DNA from: Bin87 sp965261925
Lineage (GTDB): Bacteria > Chloroflexota > Dehalococcoidia > Lucifugimonadales > UBA3495
Assembly: GCA_965261925.1 (NCBI GenBank)
Contig: OZ253486.1
Location: 1,612,001-1,676,000 of the forward strand
DNA: 64,000 nt
Reading direction: 5' to 3'
Of this stretch, positions 17,633 through 26,760 are shown piece after piece (within the stretch, counting starts at the first letter, position 1; the number at the start of each line of letters is the position of its first letter). The translations under genes were made by a program, and so were the position numbers. Below the pieces are notes generated by a model. That model was not told the origin of the DNA. It worked only from the letters and a program-made list of their open reading frames with translations, and searched no databases.

Positions 17633-19303
17633 TTGGTAACGGTCGAACAGCTGGCCCATGATGAATTGCAGCAACTGTTGGCGATCCTCCCGGAGCATGT
17701 GACCCGGAAACTTCGGGAACAGGAAGCAATTGATGACCTGTTAGAAGTTGTCCTCGACTTGGGCCGCCTGCCTGAAGCCCGGTTCTCCCACGGCGATGTA
17801 CATCTGGGGGATGACTTGGTGAGTCGGGAAGACCTGCAATACGTGGTCTCCGGCATCGGCAAATTCGGCGACGATAACCGCGCCGGTATGGAGCGAACCC
17901 TGCATCGGATCTCGGCGATCCGCAACCGCGGCGGCAACGTGGTTGGCATAACCTGTCGTGTTGGTCGCGCCGTTTTCGGCACCATCAAGATCATTGAGGA
18001 CCTGGCCTACAGCGGCCAGAACATCCTGCTCCTGGGTCGCCCCGGCGTCGGCAAGACGACCATGCTCCGCGAGGTTGCCCGTGTCCTCGCCGACGAAGCC
18101 CGCAAACGCGTCATCATCGTCGACACCTCCAACGAAATTGCCGGCGACGGCGACATTCCGCACCCCGCCATTGGCCATTCCCGCCGCATGCAGGTTCCGA
18201 CCCCCACCGAACAACATGGCGTGATGATCGAGGCGGTGGAAAACCACATGCCCCAGGTCATCATCATCGACGAGATGGGCACCACCCAGGAAGCCAGCGC
18301 CGCTCGCACCATCGCGGAGCGCGGCGTCCAATTGGTAGCCACCGCTCACGGCAACACTCTCGATAACCTGATCATGAACCCTACGCTGTCAGACCTGGTC
18401 GGCGGCGTGCAGACCGTAACTCTGGGCGACCAGGAGGCCCGGTTCCGCGGCACCCAGAAAACGGTCCTCGAACGCAAGGCCCCTCCCACCTTCGACGTCG
18501 TGGTTGAAATCCGCGACTGGGACGAGGTATTGGTCCACGAGGACGTCGCCCAGGTCGTTGACCAGTGGCTTCGCGGATATCCCGTCGAACCCGAAGTGCG
18601 CCACATGGACACCGAGGGCAATGTGTCCCGGACCGCCGCCTCCCGCCCGAGCGAGGTCGGGCAGACCCCGTGGTCGGCAAACGACATCCGCGGCCGGCGC
18701 GGTCGGAAGCGGTCCAACAACGGGGAAACTGAGTACGACAGTTATCCGGCAGAGTCCTTCCGCGACGAACCCGACACCGGCGGTTCCACCAGCCGCAGGC
18801 TGGACGCCCGGATATTTCTTTTCGGCGTCAGCCGCGACAAGGTCGAGGCAGCCCTGGCCGAGCGTGAGGCCACCGCCGAAATCGTCAGCGAACTCCGCCG
18901 CGCCAGCCACCTGCTCACCACCAAGAACCATTACCGCCGGGGCAGCCAGTTGGTACGCATCGCCGAGAGCAACAATGTGCCGGTGTATGTCCTACGCAAG
19001 AACACCGTACCCCAGGTGTCCGAGTTCTTGACTTCCGTGGCCCGCGATCAGGGCATAGACCTGGCTCCGCATCGCGGCCGCCACGAGGACAGAGAGGAGG
19101 GCAACGCCGACGCCATGAACGCGGCTCGTGCCGAGGTCGAGGACGCTGCCCAGCGGGTGCTGGACGGCGAATTCAGCGTGCAGCTCGGCCCTCAGCGTCC
19201 CTACATCCGCCGCTTGCAGCACATGCTCGTCGAGGAGTTCAACCTCGCGTCCACCAGCCGCGGCCGTGACCCCCAGCGCGGCGTGCTCATCTACCGCCCG
19301 TAG
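17633..19303 (+). CDS. R3H domain-containing AAA ATPase
   Basis: A 556-residue protein of the SpoIIIAA/Ycf45-like ATPase family found in Gram-positives, cyanobacteria and Chloroflexota; its precise role is not established. It carries Walker A GRPGVGKTT at about residues 135-142, the conserved VDTSNEIAGDGDIPH block, Walker B VIIIDEMG, and TAHGNTLDNLIMNPTLSDL. A low-complexity basic linker follows around 325-375, then an R3H single-stranded nucleic-acid-binding domain at the extreme C-terminus (RPYIRRLQHMLVEEFN to the end). TTG 17633 is used because it has AGGAGG eight bases upstream. Co-transcribed with pdxT and tmk. Confidence 0.92.
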   Translation: MVTVEQLAHDELQQLLAILPEHVTRKLREQEAIDDLLEVVLDLGRLPEARFSHGDVHLGDDLVSREDLQYVVSGIGKFGDDNRAGMERTLHRISAIRNRGGNVVGITCRVGRAVFGTIKIIEDLAYSGQNILLLGRPGVGKTTMLREVARVLADEARKRVIIVDTSNEIAGDGDIPHPAIGHSRRMQVPTPTEQHGVMIEAVENHMPQVIIIDEMGTTQEASAARTIAERGVQLVATAHGNTLDNLIMNPTLSDLVGGVQTVTLGDQEARFRGTQKTVLERKAPPTFDVVVEIRDWDEVLVHEDVAQVVDQWLRGYPVEPEVRHMDTEGNVSRTAASRPSEVGQTPWSANDIRGRRGRKRSNNGETEYDSYPAESFRDEPDTGGSTSRRLDARIFLFGVSRDKVEAALAEREATAEIVSELRRASHLLTTKNHYRRGSQLVRIAESNNVPVYVLRKNTVPQVSEFLTSVARDQGIDLAPHRGRHEDREEGNADAMNAARAEVEDAAQRVLDGEFSVQLGPQRPYIRRLQHMLVEEFNLASTSRGRDPQRGVLIYRP

Positions 19304-19391
19304 CGGCGGCCTCGGTCCCCGTGCGGCCATCGGTCGTCGGATTACGGATCAGACCTCTCTCGTCAGCAATTTAGAAGGCAAGCTGAGACCG

Positions 19392-20084
19392 ATGTCTACG
19401 CCCGGCTTGTTCATAGCGTTCGAGGGAGGCGAGGGCGCCGGCAAGTCCACACAGGCTGCCGCGCTGGAATCCGCGCTCCTTGCGGATGGTTACCACGCGG
19501 CGCTCGTGCGCGAGCCCGGTTCAACCAAATTGGGGGACTACCTGCGAAGCTACCTCGTCGCCAAAAAGCCCATTGTTCCGCTGGCTGAACTGCTGCTCTT
19601 CGAGGCCTCGCGCGCTCAACTGGTGACCGAAAGGATCCGACCTCTGTTGGACGACGGCGCCATTGTTATCGCCGACCGTTTCGCCGGCTCCACCGTGGCC
19701 TACCAGGGGCACGGCCGCGGGATGGACCTGGAGCAAATCCGGTGGCTCAATGACGCCGCCACCGGTGGCCTTTATCCTGACATGACCATCCTTCTGGATA
19801 TCGACCCCTTGGTGGGATTGGGTCGTGTCAACAGCCGTCAGCTCCAACTCCCTCTGCTCATGGCCGATGCCGCCGACCGTTTTGAAGATGAAGAAATAGC
19901 TTTCCACAAGGCCGTTCGCCAAGGGTTCCACGAACAAGACGACAAATCGGATACTTGGTGCCTGGTGGAAGGGAATCACTCGATTGATGATGTGGCCGCT
20001 GCGGTTTGGGCACGGGTGAACCCATTGCTCCCAGAAAAAATGTCGTCAAACTCGCCTGCGCTGACATGGGTTGACCCACGCTGA
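19392..20084 (+). CDS. tmk: thymidylate kinase
   Basis: Phosphorylates dTMP to dTDP for DNA synthesis. The P-loop is FEGGEGAGKST near the N-terminus, followed by REPGSTKLGDYLR, the DRF motif (ADRFAGSTVAYQG) and the ADRFEDE block near the lid. The open frame extends 88 codons upstream into the R3H gene, but ATG 19392 is where homology begins. The lid region is short (GRVNSRQLQLPLLM) and arginine-poor compared with many bacterial enzymes. It is last in the pdxS operon and faces the SelW-like gene. Confidence 0.93.
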   Translation: MSTPGLFIAFEGGEGAGKSTQAAALESALLADGYHAALVREPGSTKLGDYLRSYLVAKKPIVPLAELLLFEASRAQLVTERIRPLLDDGAIVIADRFAGSTVAYQGHGRGMDLEQIRWLNDAATGGLYPDMTILLDIDPLVGLGRVNSRQLQLPLLMADAADRFEDEEIAFHKAVRQGFHEQDDKSDTWCLVEGNHSIDDVAAAVWARVNPLLPEKMSSNSPALTWVDPR

Positions 20085-20086
20085 CG

Positions 20087-20121
20087 CAAAAAAACGACCG
20101 CCGCCCATTAGGGCGGCGGTC
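20087..20121 (-). terminator. strong terminator of the SelW-like gene
   Basis: An 11-bp perfect stem (GACCGCCGCCC / GGGCGGCGGTC) with a 4-base loop; on the minus strand it is followed by CGTTTTTTTGCG. It can also slow plus-strand transcripts leaving tmk. Confidence 0.9.
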
Positions 20122-20145
20122 ACAAATTCCGCTTGGTTTGCCGGA

Positions 20146-20433
20146 CTAGTTGTCAGCGGCAACGGCCAGATCGGCGTTGGCGATCCTGGCGGAAATGACT
20201 TCCTTCATCTTGCGGACGCGGCCCAAGTCGGGGTAGATGTTGCCCTCGGCCTTCCGGTCAAAGATCTTCTCGCCGTCCACGAACACTTCCATGATGCTCT
20301 GACCGCGCGGGGAGATCGTGATCGCGGCGTCGCCGCCGTAGGCCCGGAAAAACTCGTTCGCCATCCACGTGGCGGTAGCGTGGTGCTGTCAAGGCACGCA
20401 GTAGGTAATCTCGATCTGAACCTTTCCTTCCAT
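20146..20433 (-). CDS. SelW/Rdx-family selenoprotein (CxxU; Sec at TGA codon 15)
   Basis: Read through the TGA at 20389-20391, the minus strand encodes 95 residues starting MEGKVQIEITYCVP, then Sec, then QHHATATWMANEFF. CVP-Sec is the CxxC/CxxU redox motif found at the same place, after the first beta strand, in the SelW/SelT/SelH-like (Rdx) thioredoxin-fold family. The rest fits that fold: GGDAAITISPRGQSIMEVFV, then EKIFDRKAEGNIYPD. ATG 20433 has a near-perfect GGAGGAG ribosome site and the gene has a good promoter and terminator of its own. Beginning after the TGA would discard the first strand and the active site. Presumed cytoplasmic redox protein; partner unknown. Confidence 0.9.
20359..20380 (-). 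promoter_or_regulatory. candidate bacterial SECIS hairpin (SelW-like gene)
   Basis: Begins 8 bases after the TGA. CGCTA pairs with TGGCG (one wobble) and CC with GG, leaving a 7-base apical loop GCCACGT that starts with G at +16. This fits the published bacterial SECIS pattern of an early loop G and 16-37 bases from UGA. Confidence 0.55.
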
Positions 20434-20477
20434 GTTTCTCCTCCAAATGGAGCGTGTTTTTGGCGTATGCCTTGAGA

Positions 20478-20506
20478 ATTCTATCACAATCGAGGAATCG
20501 TTCCAA
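20478..20506 (-). promoter_or_regulatory. promoter of the SelW-like gene
   Basis: On the minus strand TTGGAA (20501-20506), a 17-base spacer and TAGAAT (20478-20483), 45 bp before the ATG. This places the CxxU codon inside the transcript and supports the longer reading. Confidence 0.7.
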
Positions 20507-20639
20507 CCGCGCGTTCGTTCTCGCGACTACCCGGCTCGTCACTGCGTGAACCGAAACGACGAGGCAATCCCGTCACGTCGACGATGTCCCCTCCGCCAAC
20601 CATGTCGCCGCGGTCCCCATGCAACAATGGCTTGTCCGC

Positions 20640-20675
20640 GCATGAGTGCCCGTCAACGCATGAGTGCCCGTCAAC
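20640..20675. repeat. two tandem copies of an 18-bp unit
   Basis: GCATGAGTGCCCGTCAAC occurs twice head to tail (20640-20657 and 20658-20675), followed by a partial third copy (GCA). It lies in the divergent gap between the SelW-like gene and cysC, about 33 bp upstream of the cysC -10 box. Confidence 0.85.
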
Positions 20676-20744
20676 GCACGGGAGGGAAGCGACTTAATGG
20701 TCTGCGATATAATCGCTCGCGATCACTGACCCGCGGTGTGCGAC

Positions 20745-21389
20745 ATGAACAATCACTCTGAATTGTTTTGGCAGGACTACGCCATATCCCGCCTCGACCG
20801 GACCGCGCTGCTCAATCAGGAACCGTCGGTCCTCTGGTTCACGGGGTTATCGGGCGCCGGCAAGACCACGCTGGCCAATTGCCTGGCCAAGCGTCTGTAC
20901 GACGGCGGCTTGCTGGCCTACGTGCTGGACGGCGACAATCTCCGCCACGGCCTCAATCGGGATTTGGATTTCAGCGTCGCGGCGCGCCATGAAAATGTGC
21001 GGCGCATGGCCGAGGTCGCGAGCCTGATGTATGACGCCGGCCTCATCACCCTCGCTGCCTGCATCTCACCGTTCAAGGCGGAAAGAGACTTCGCACGGAG
21101 CCTGGTTCCCGCCGGGAAATTCGTCGAAGTGTTTGTCGATACGCCCCTATCGCTTTGCGAACAACGCGATAACAAGGGTCTCTACCGTCGCGCCCGCGCC
21201 GGCGAGATCGTCAATTTCACGGGTATCGACTCGCCATTCGAACGACCAGTGGAACCCGAGATCACTATCAACACTACCGGGCGCTCTCCCGGTCAATGTA
21301 TCGATACCATCATGGATTACCTGTCTCGGCATGACCTTATCGCGGCCGCTCGGCCGGGCCGGCTTACGGAGAAGACCCAAAACGCGTGA
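20745..21389 (+). CDS. cysC: adenylyl-sulfate kinase
   Basis: Phosphorylates adenosine 5'-phosphosulfate to PAPS. The P-loop is GLSGAGKTT near residue 30. APS-binding and lid signatures follow: LDGDNLRHGLNRDLDFS, the NVRRMAEVASLM helix, ISPFKAERDFAR, and GLYRRARAGEIVNFTGIDSPFE. The GTG three codons upstream is in frame, but ATG 20745 is preferred. No sulfate adenylyltransferase or PAPS reductase gene is adjacent, so it may serve sulfation (see the arylsulfotransferase-like gene 3 kb away) or assimilation encoded elsewhere. Confidence 0.93.
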   Translation: MNNHSELFWQDYAISRLDRTALLNQEPSVLWFTGLSGAGKTTLANCLAKRLYDGGLLAYVLDGDNLRHGLNRDLDFSVAARHENVRRMAEVASLMYDAGLITLAACISPFKAERDFARSLVPAGKFVEVFVDTPLSLCEQRDNKGLYRRARAGEIVNFTGIDSPFERPVEPEITINTTGRSPGQCIDTIMDYLSRHDLIAAARPGRLTEKTQNA

Positions 21390-21454
21390 AGGTGCCGGCG
21401 CCCGGTCTTGGTCCGCCGGGTATTGGTTTCACCTCCCGACGCCCATGAGGTCGA

Positions 21455-21484
21455 TTGGCAACATTCGGCGGTCAACGGTATAAT
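21455..21484 (+). promoter_or_regulatory. promoter of ilvE
   Basis: TTGGCA (21455-21460), an 18-base spacer and TATAAT (21479-21484). Transcription from here would begin near 21491, which rules out an upstream start codon at 21455 and supports GTG 21518. Confidence 0.75.
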
Positions 21485-21517
21485 ACCGCGAATTCTCTGC
21501 TCAAAAGGGGGCATTAC

Positions 21518-22483
21518 GTGACTACCAATGGCCAGGCTTCCTTCAATTCCGACCAACTGCAAGTGTTTTTCCGCGGGCAGTTCGTACCAGCCAGCGAGGC
21601 CAAGGTAAGCGTAATGACCCACGCCCTCCATTATGGAACCGGCGTATTCGAGGGGATCCGCGGCAACTGGAATGCCGACCAGGGCGCGATTAACATCTTT
21701 CGCATGCGGGAGCATTACGAGCGCCTGATTGACGGCTGCCGCATCCTGATGTTGGACATTCCCTACTCGGTGGAAGACCTTTGCAACATCACGGTCGATT
21801 TGGTCGAGCGCAACCGCCACGTTTCCGACATATATATCCGACCCCTCGCTTACAAGAGTGAGGAATTGGTCGCCAACCTGAAGCTCCAGGAACTGTCGTC
21901 GGACTTCACCCTGATCACCGTGCCTTTCGGCAATTATCTGGGAAGCGATCGGCTGCGCTGTTGCACTTCGTCCTGGCGCCGGGTTGATGATCCCATGATC
22001 CCGGCTCGCATCAAAGCCTGCGGCATCTATATCAACAGCATCCTGGCGAAGACCGAGGCCACCATCGCCGGGTTCGACGAGGCCATTTTGCTCAACCATG
22101 ACGGGCATGTGTCCGAAGGTTCCGGCGAGAACATCTTCATGGTCAAGAAAGGGATCATCTATACGCCTCCGCTGGAGGACAATGTCCTTGGCGGGATCAC
22201 CCGCGACACCATTATGCAGTTGGCCGGCGCCGAGCTTGGGATGGAGGTGCAGGCGCGCACCATCGACCGTAGCGAGCTCTACCTTGCCGATGAAGTGTTC
22301 CTGAGTGGAACGGCCGCCCACCTGACGCCGGTTATTGAGCTTGACTGCCGACCCATCGCTGACGGCCAACCCGGCCCGATCACCTCCCAGTTGCAACGCA
22401 TGTACTTCGATATCGTGGTTGGCAACAATCCCAAGTATCTGCACTGGTGCACCCAGGTTAGGCAGCCCATAGCAGCCACCTGA
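21518..22483 (+). CDS. ilvE: branched-chain amino acid aminotransferase
   Basis: PLP-dependent fold-type IV aminotransferase for leucine, isoleucine and valine. Motifs include FEGIRGNW near the N-terminus, FRMREHYERLI, IRPLAYKSEE, the PLP-binding lysine at residue 166 (ARIKACGIYINS), and the C-terminal SEGSGENIFMVKKG, DNVLGGITRDT and FLSGTAAHLTPV. GTG 21518 is chosen as start because it follows an AAGGGGG ribosome site and lies downstream of a clear promoter. The 321-residue length is standard. It is followed 42 bp later by plsY. Confidence 0.94.
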   Translation: MTTNGQASFNSDQLQVFFRGQFVPASEAKVSVMTHALHYGTGVFEGIRGNWNADQGAINIFRMREHYERLIDGCRILMLDIPYSVEDLCNITVDLVERNRHVSDIYIRPLAYKSEELVANLKLQELSSDFTLITVPFGNYLGSDRLRCCTSSWRRVDDPMIPARIKACGIYINSILAKTEATIAGFDEAILLNHDGHVSEGSGENIFMVKKGIIYTPPLEDNVLGGITRDTIMQLAGAELGMEVQARTIDRSELYLADEVFLSGTAAHLTPVIELDCRPIADGQPGPITSQLQRMYFDIVVGNNPKYLHWCTQVRQPIAAT

Positions 22484-22525
22484 TCATGTGATCAACGCGG
22501 GCGTCGCGAGGTCGGAGGTCGTGCA

Positions 22526-23173
22526 ATGCTGTGGCTGTCCGGCGCAGCGCTCCTTTTCGGCTATTTGGTGGGCAGCCTGCCTACGGCGTATCTGGCTGCC
22601 CGCTGTGCTGCCCAAAGGGCGACCGACATCCGCGAACTGGGCGATGGCAATGTTGGGGCCGGCAACATCGGACGCATCCATGGACGTTGGTGGGGCGCTG
22701 GTGTTGGCGCGGTCGATATCGCCAAGGGTGCTGCTCCGGTCTTCGCCATCAATATTCTCGTAGGTCTGATTTCCACGGACGCGCCGGAATCGGCCGACGT
22801 CCTGCCCGAGCTATCCGGCCCCGGAATTCTTGCTGGCGCATCCGCCATGGCTGGTCATATCTGGCCGGTATGGCTCCGCTTCCGGGGCGGCCGCGGTGCG
22901 GCAACCGCCCTTGGCGTGACCGGCGCGGTGCTCACGGGCCCCGTATTGCTCATGAGCTTGCCCGCCCTGGTGATCCTGTTGACCACCCGCAGCACGACGG
23001 TCACGCTCGCCTTCATCTACATCGCGTCGATAATAGTCGCCAAGGCGATTTTCGACATTTCGTGGTCGACCATCTGGTACTGCGTGGCGATATTTGTCAC
23101 CGTGGGGGTGGTCCATTTTTGGACGCTGAAGTTCCGGCCCAATCCGTCGGTGGAATCCGCCCCGGCCGGCTAG
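22526..23173 (+). CDS. plsY: glycerol-3-phosphate acyltransferase PlsY
   Basis: Membrane acyltransferase that moves an acyl group from acyl-phosphate to glycerol 3-phosphate, the first step of phospholipid synthesis. Family motifs: the N-terminal helix GYLVGSLPTAYLAA, LGDGNVGAGNIGR (phosphate-binding), the invariant AGHIWPVWLRFRGGRGAA loop, and several hydrophobic helices, fitting the multi-helix topology. Its 215 residues are typical. It points towards the converging EamA gene. Confidence 0.94.
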   Translation: MLWLSGAALLFGYLVGSLPTAYLAARCAAQRATDIRELGDGNVGAGNIGRIHGRWWGAGVGAVDIAKGAAPVFAINILVGLISTDAPESADVLPELSGPGILAGASAMAGHIWPVWLRFRGGRGAATALGVTGAVLTGPVLLMSLPALVILLTTRSTTVTLAFIYIASIIVAKAIFDISWSTIWYCVAIFVTVGVVHFWTLKFRPNPSVESAPAG

Positions 23174-23245
23174 TCGTCCCCATCTATGCCGGGCGCGCAA
23201 TCAGGCTCACGTCCTGGCGCGGCCGCTGCCCGGGCCAGGTGAGGG

Positions 23246-24142
23246 TTACAGGGCCGCCAGCATGGTCGTCCCTACGACAATCATCGCAATTGCTACGCTT
23301 TTGGTCGCCAATGCTGCGGGCTGCAGGGATTCTTGCATCATCCCGAACGTCCTCCAGCTCAGCAACGTGCCCACCACGAACACGAACAGCGGACGCGTGG
23401 CCAGTATCGCCGACGCCAATGACACCGGTCCAAGATTGAACGACCAGAGGAACAGCACTATCGCCAGCTGCGGCAGCAGGCCCTCACCGATTACGAAGGT
23501 CGTGAGCGCCGGTCCGGAACGCAGTCCATTCCATAGCCGGCGCCAGTTCTGTGGCCGTCCGAAAACCGCAAACGCCGGCACCATTCCCAGTTCTTGAAGC
23601 CCAAACACTTCCCACGGCGTCAGGTCGGCCAGCACCAGCTTGGCCAGGAAAAACGCCAGTCCCAGCGTGATCGAGCTGCCCACCAGCGCGGTCAGCCCGG
23701 GCGTCAGTCTCAGCAGTCCTCGGCCTAATTTCTCGACCGAAACCAGACCCACGCCCCCGACAACCAGCGTGATCGCCGCCCACTGCACCGGCGTGATTGT
23801 TTCCCCCAACACCGCCAACGCCAGCAGCGCCACCAGTATCGGGTTGGTCTGACTCACGGCCACTGCCCGCGATGCTTCTCCCATCTTGAGGCCCAGGAAC
23901 AGGAGCAGCAGGCCCGTCCCCAGGCTCACGCCCGACAACAGCCCGATGACAACCGCTCCCGCCGGCGCTGCAACCGGCCAACCCACCGCGATCAGGACCG
24001 ACACCGCGCAGGCCGCGCGCGTAACGATCGACCCGGCACCCAGCGCGCCAACCCCGTCGAGGTAGTTGTCCAGTAGCCTTTTGTGGGCAATGTTTGCCAG
24101 GCCGAGCGCAGCGGCGCTACATATAGCCAGGATGATCCACAC
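23246..24142 (-). CDS. EamA/DMT-family transporter
   Basis: Drug/metabolite transporter superfamily membrane protein of 298 residues with about ten hydrophobic helices in two EamA repeats. The first holds LSGVSLGTGLLLLFLGLK, SQTNPILVALLALAVLGE and TPVQWAAITLVVGGVGLVS. The second ends in SLASAILATRPLFVFVVGTLLSW. The substrate cannot be inferred. Monocistronic, convergent with plsY and divergent from the arylsulfotransferase-like gene. The ribosome site is weak. Confidence 0.85.
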   Translation of the reverse strand: MWIILAICSAAALGLANIAHKRLLDNYLDGVGALGAGSIVTRAACAVSVLIAVGWPVAAPAGAVVIGLLSGVSLGTGLLLLFLGLKMGEASRAVAVSQTNPILVALLALAVLGETITPVQWAAITLVVGGVGLVSVEKLGRGLLRLTPGLTALVGSSITLGLAFFLAKLVLADLTPWEVFGLQELGMVPAFAVFGRPQNWRRLWNGLRSGPALTTFVIGEGLLPQLAIVLFLWSFNLGPVSLASAILATRPLFVFVVGTLLSWRTFGMMQESLQPAALATKSVAIAMIVVGTTMLAAL

Positions 24143-24268
24143 GGCGAATGCAATTACCTCTGGAGCGTGGTAGTGCCGCCGAACGCGGTCTTGGTCGCGG
24201 CGTTCGGCGGCGGTAAACAGCCTCCGCAGTATAACTTGCGCGTCGCCGGGTTACGTCGGAGCCCCTGA

Positions 24269-24274
24269 TATAAT
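24269..24274 (+). promoter_or_regulatory. -10 box for the arylsulfotransferase-like gene
   Basis: TATAAT followed by CGC, 32 bp before the ATG, with GGAGGG as ribosome site just before the start. No convincing -35 box. Confidence 0.55.
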
Positions 24275-24306
24275 CGCGCTCTAATCGACTTTGCGGAGGG
24301 CAACCA

Positions 24307-25431
24307 ATGGGCTGGTCAATTCACCATCCGGTCGGGCTGATCCACCACACTCCGGCGGCGTGCTACCGGGGCTATACCCTTTTCTCGACGACCCGCGGCG
24401 GCCAGGACGCCTACCTCATCGATATGGAAGGCAACGTCGTTCACCGTTGGCATTCCCCTGAGGGCATCCACTACTCCTACCTGTTGGACAACGGCAACCT
24501 GCTCTGCCGCACCCTTCCCCCGGAAGATGCTGGCGGTGTCGAGACGGTTGGCGGCTCATCGGCCAGCATCATCGAACTCGACTGGGACAGCAACCTAGTC
24601 TGGTCCTACCGGGATAACACGCTCCACCATGATTACGAGCGGTTGCCCAACGGCAACACTTTACTCCTTATGTGGGATCCGATACCCGGGGACCTGGTAG
24701 CCCAGGTGCAGGGCGGCTTCGATGTGGATTTCGCCCCTGGCATGCTGGGAGACGTCGTTCGCGAGGTCACACCGGATGGCGCTACCGTCTGGGAATGGCG
24801 GTCGTGGGAGCATCTTGACCTGACAGAGGATGTAATCTGCCCGCTCGAGGCGCGCCGTGAATGGACCCACGGCAACAGCCTGAACGTGACCCCCGACGGC
24901 GACCTGCTGGTCAGCTACCGCCTCACCAGCACCGTGGGCATCGTCGATCGGACCACCGGAGCCTTCAAGTGGAAGTGGGGCCCTGGGGAGATCTACCACC
25001 AGCACCATCCCACCTGGCTGGACAACGGGCGCGTGCTGATCTTCGACAATGGCGGCCACCGCCGCGGCGCCAGCTACTCGCGCATCGTCGAGGTTGACCC
25101 TGCGACCAACGAGATCCACTGGCAGTACCAGGGCGCTCCGGCCATCTCCTTCTACAGCTATAACATCAGCAGCGCCGAGCGGCAGCCCAACGGCAACACC
25201 TTGATCTGCGAGGGCGCACCGGGTCGAATGTTCGAGGTCACCCCCCGTGGCGAGGTCGTCTGGGAGTACATCAACCCCTTCTTCCTCTACAGCGACGCTG
25301 CTGGCGGCGCCGGCGGCACGGAATATACCAACGCCACCTTCCGCTGCCACCGCTACAGCCCCGACCATCCCGCTCTCGCCGGCAAAGACCTGGACCCACG
25401 AAAGCACTCAGCCCTGAACCGTATCCTATAA
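24307..25431 (+). CDS. arylsulfotransferase-like beta-propeller protein
   Basis: A 374-residue protein made of repeated blades of the arylsulfate sulfotransferase (ASST) type. Examples are GNVVHRWHSPEGIHYSYLL, LPNGNTLLLMWD, PDGATVWEWRSWEHL, EWTHGNSLNVTPDGDLLVSYR, HHPTWLDNGRVLIFDNG and PRGEVVWEYINPF. The conserved histidines of the HG(N/S) and HQHHP segments match those near the ASST active site. Known ASSTs are periplasmic, but no signal peptide is visible, so this one is probably cytoplasmic or differently exported. It may transfer sulfate or act as a hydrolase. It sits alone between EamA and the ATPase. Confidence 0.8.
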   Translation: MGWSIHHPVGLIHHTPAACYRGYTLFSTTRGGQDAYLIDMEGNVVHRWHSPEGIHYSYLLDNGNLLCRTLPPEDAGGVETVGGSSASIIELDWDSNLVWSYRDNTLHHDYERLPNGNTLLLMWDPIPGDLVAQVQGGFDVDFAPGMLGDVVREVTPDGATVWEWRSWEHLDLTEDVICPLEARREWTHGNSLNVTPDGDLLVSYRLTSTVGIVDRTTGAFKWKWGPGEIYHQHHPTWLDNGRVLIFDNGGHRRGASYSRIVEVDPATNEIHWQYQGAPAISFYSYNISSAERQPNGNTLICEGAPGRMFEVTPRGEVVWEYINPFFLYSDAAGGAGGTEYTNATFRCHRYSPDHPALAGKDLDPRKHSALNRIL

Positions 25432-25480
25432 TGGAGCCATAAGGGCCGCGCATCTATCTTTGCGCTAGGAACGGCGCCCG

Positions 25481-26760
25481 ATGATTATCAATCGGATACA
25501 GGTGCTGAACTACGGTTGCCTTCGGTACGTGGACGTGCCGATGGATCGGTTCCACGTGCTCATCGGCCCCAACGCCACCGGTAAGAGCACGCTGATGGAT
25601 GCCATCAAGTTCGTTTCCGACGTGCTGCGCGACGGGGTGGAGTCAGCGTGGAGAATACGCGCGTCCAACTTTGCCGATTTGGTTTGGAACCGTCCTGATG
25701 CTCCAGAGGATCAGCGGTTTGAAATTGCGCTGGAGTTCGCTCTGCCGGACGAGGTGCGTGAAATGCTGCCTGCTGAGCGGGGTTACACCATTTTCCGCTA
25801 CGAAATGGCGGTGGGTATTGACCTCGAAACTGGGCGGGTGAGTCTGCTTGCAGAACGAGGGGATCTGCATCCTGACACCCGATATCGCACCCGGCAACTT
25901 TCCTTCTTCCCTTCGCCGATGGATCCGCCGCCGACGATCATGACGCGCCGTGTGGCCCGTGGACGGAGGAACGTGTTTCGGAGAGATCAGGCGACCCTCA
26001 GCAGGTTCAGCGTTGAAACCGTTGAAAAACCGGTAGCATCAATTGGAGCGCCGGCTTCAACTTGAGTGCTGACCGGTCGATGATGACTTTCCTGCCTGAT
26101 CGGGGCAACGAGTTTCCTGCATCCACTCGCGCAATGACCTACCTGCGTGACAAGGTGATTACGATTGCACTGAACAGTGCTTTGCTGCGGCAGGCTAGCC
26201 CGCCCGGGCTCGGCACCGAGTTCCGTCACGATGGTTCCAATGTGCCCTGGGTAGTAGATGCCCTGCTTCTTGCCGCGCCGGAGCGGTGGAAATGGTGGAT
26301 GGGCCACGTTCAATGCGCTTTGAATGGTTTTGAATTCGTGCGCACGTTACGTCGCGAAGACGATGCACATCGGTACCTGATGGTGCACTACAGGAACGGG
26401 CTCGAGGTACCGTCATGGAGAGTGTCGGACGGCACGTTGCGCCTGTTGGCGCTGACTATGCTGGCCTACCTGCCCGAGGCCAACGGCCTGTACATGGTTG
26501 AAGAACCGGAAAACGGCATCCATCCGGGCGTGTTGGAGGAATTGTACAATTCGCTGTCCTCCGTGTATGACGCCCAGGTGCTGCTGGCCAGTCATTCTCC
26601 TCTCTTTGTTACAGTTGCAGACGTCGACAAGCTGTTCTGTTTCGGCAAAACCGCCGAAGATGTCACGGACATCATCCCGGGCCCATCACATCCTTATTTG
26701 CGCGATTGGCAACACGAGACGGACCTGGGAACGTTCTTTGCGTCCGGGATACTCGCTTGA
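25481..26760 (+). pseudogene. AAA15/OLD-like ATPase, interrupted by a single frameshift
   Basis: ABC/SMC-like AAA ATPase. The first frame (25481-26065) holds the Walker A motif GPNATGKST; a second frame (to 26760) holds the signature-like SDGTLRLLALTML, Walker B MVEEPENGIHP and the H-loop LLASHSPLFV. Homology passes smoothly from one frame to the other near the AAAAA run at 26024-26028: one extra A would join them as ...VETVEK-TGSINWSAGF. The repaired protein would have about 426 residues. The loss could be a decayed gene, a sequencing error or a slippery phase-variable site. Its stop overlaps the next gene by 4 bp, so the two form a pair. Confidence 0.8.

Larger units (their letters stand above)
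20434..20744. other. 311-bp divergent gap upstream of cysC
   Basis: It contains the minus-strand SelW promoter, the 18-bp tandem repeat and a plus-strand TATAAT (20708-20713, followed by CGC) for cysC. The matching -35 position is poor. I see no gene. Confidence 0.6.
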
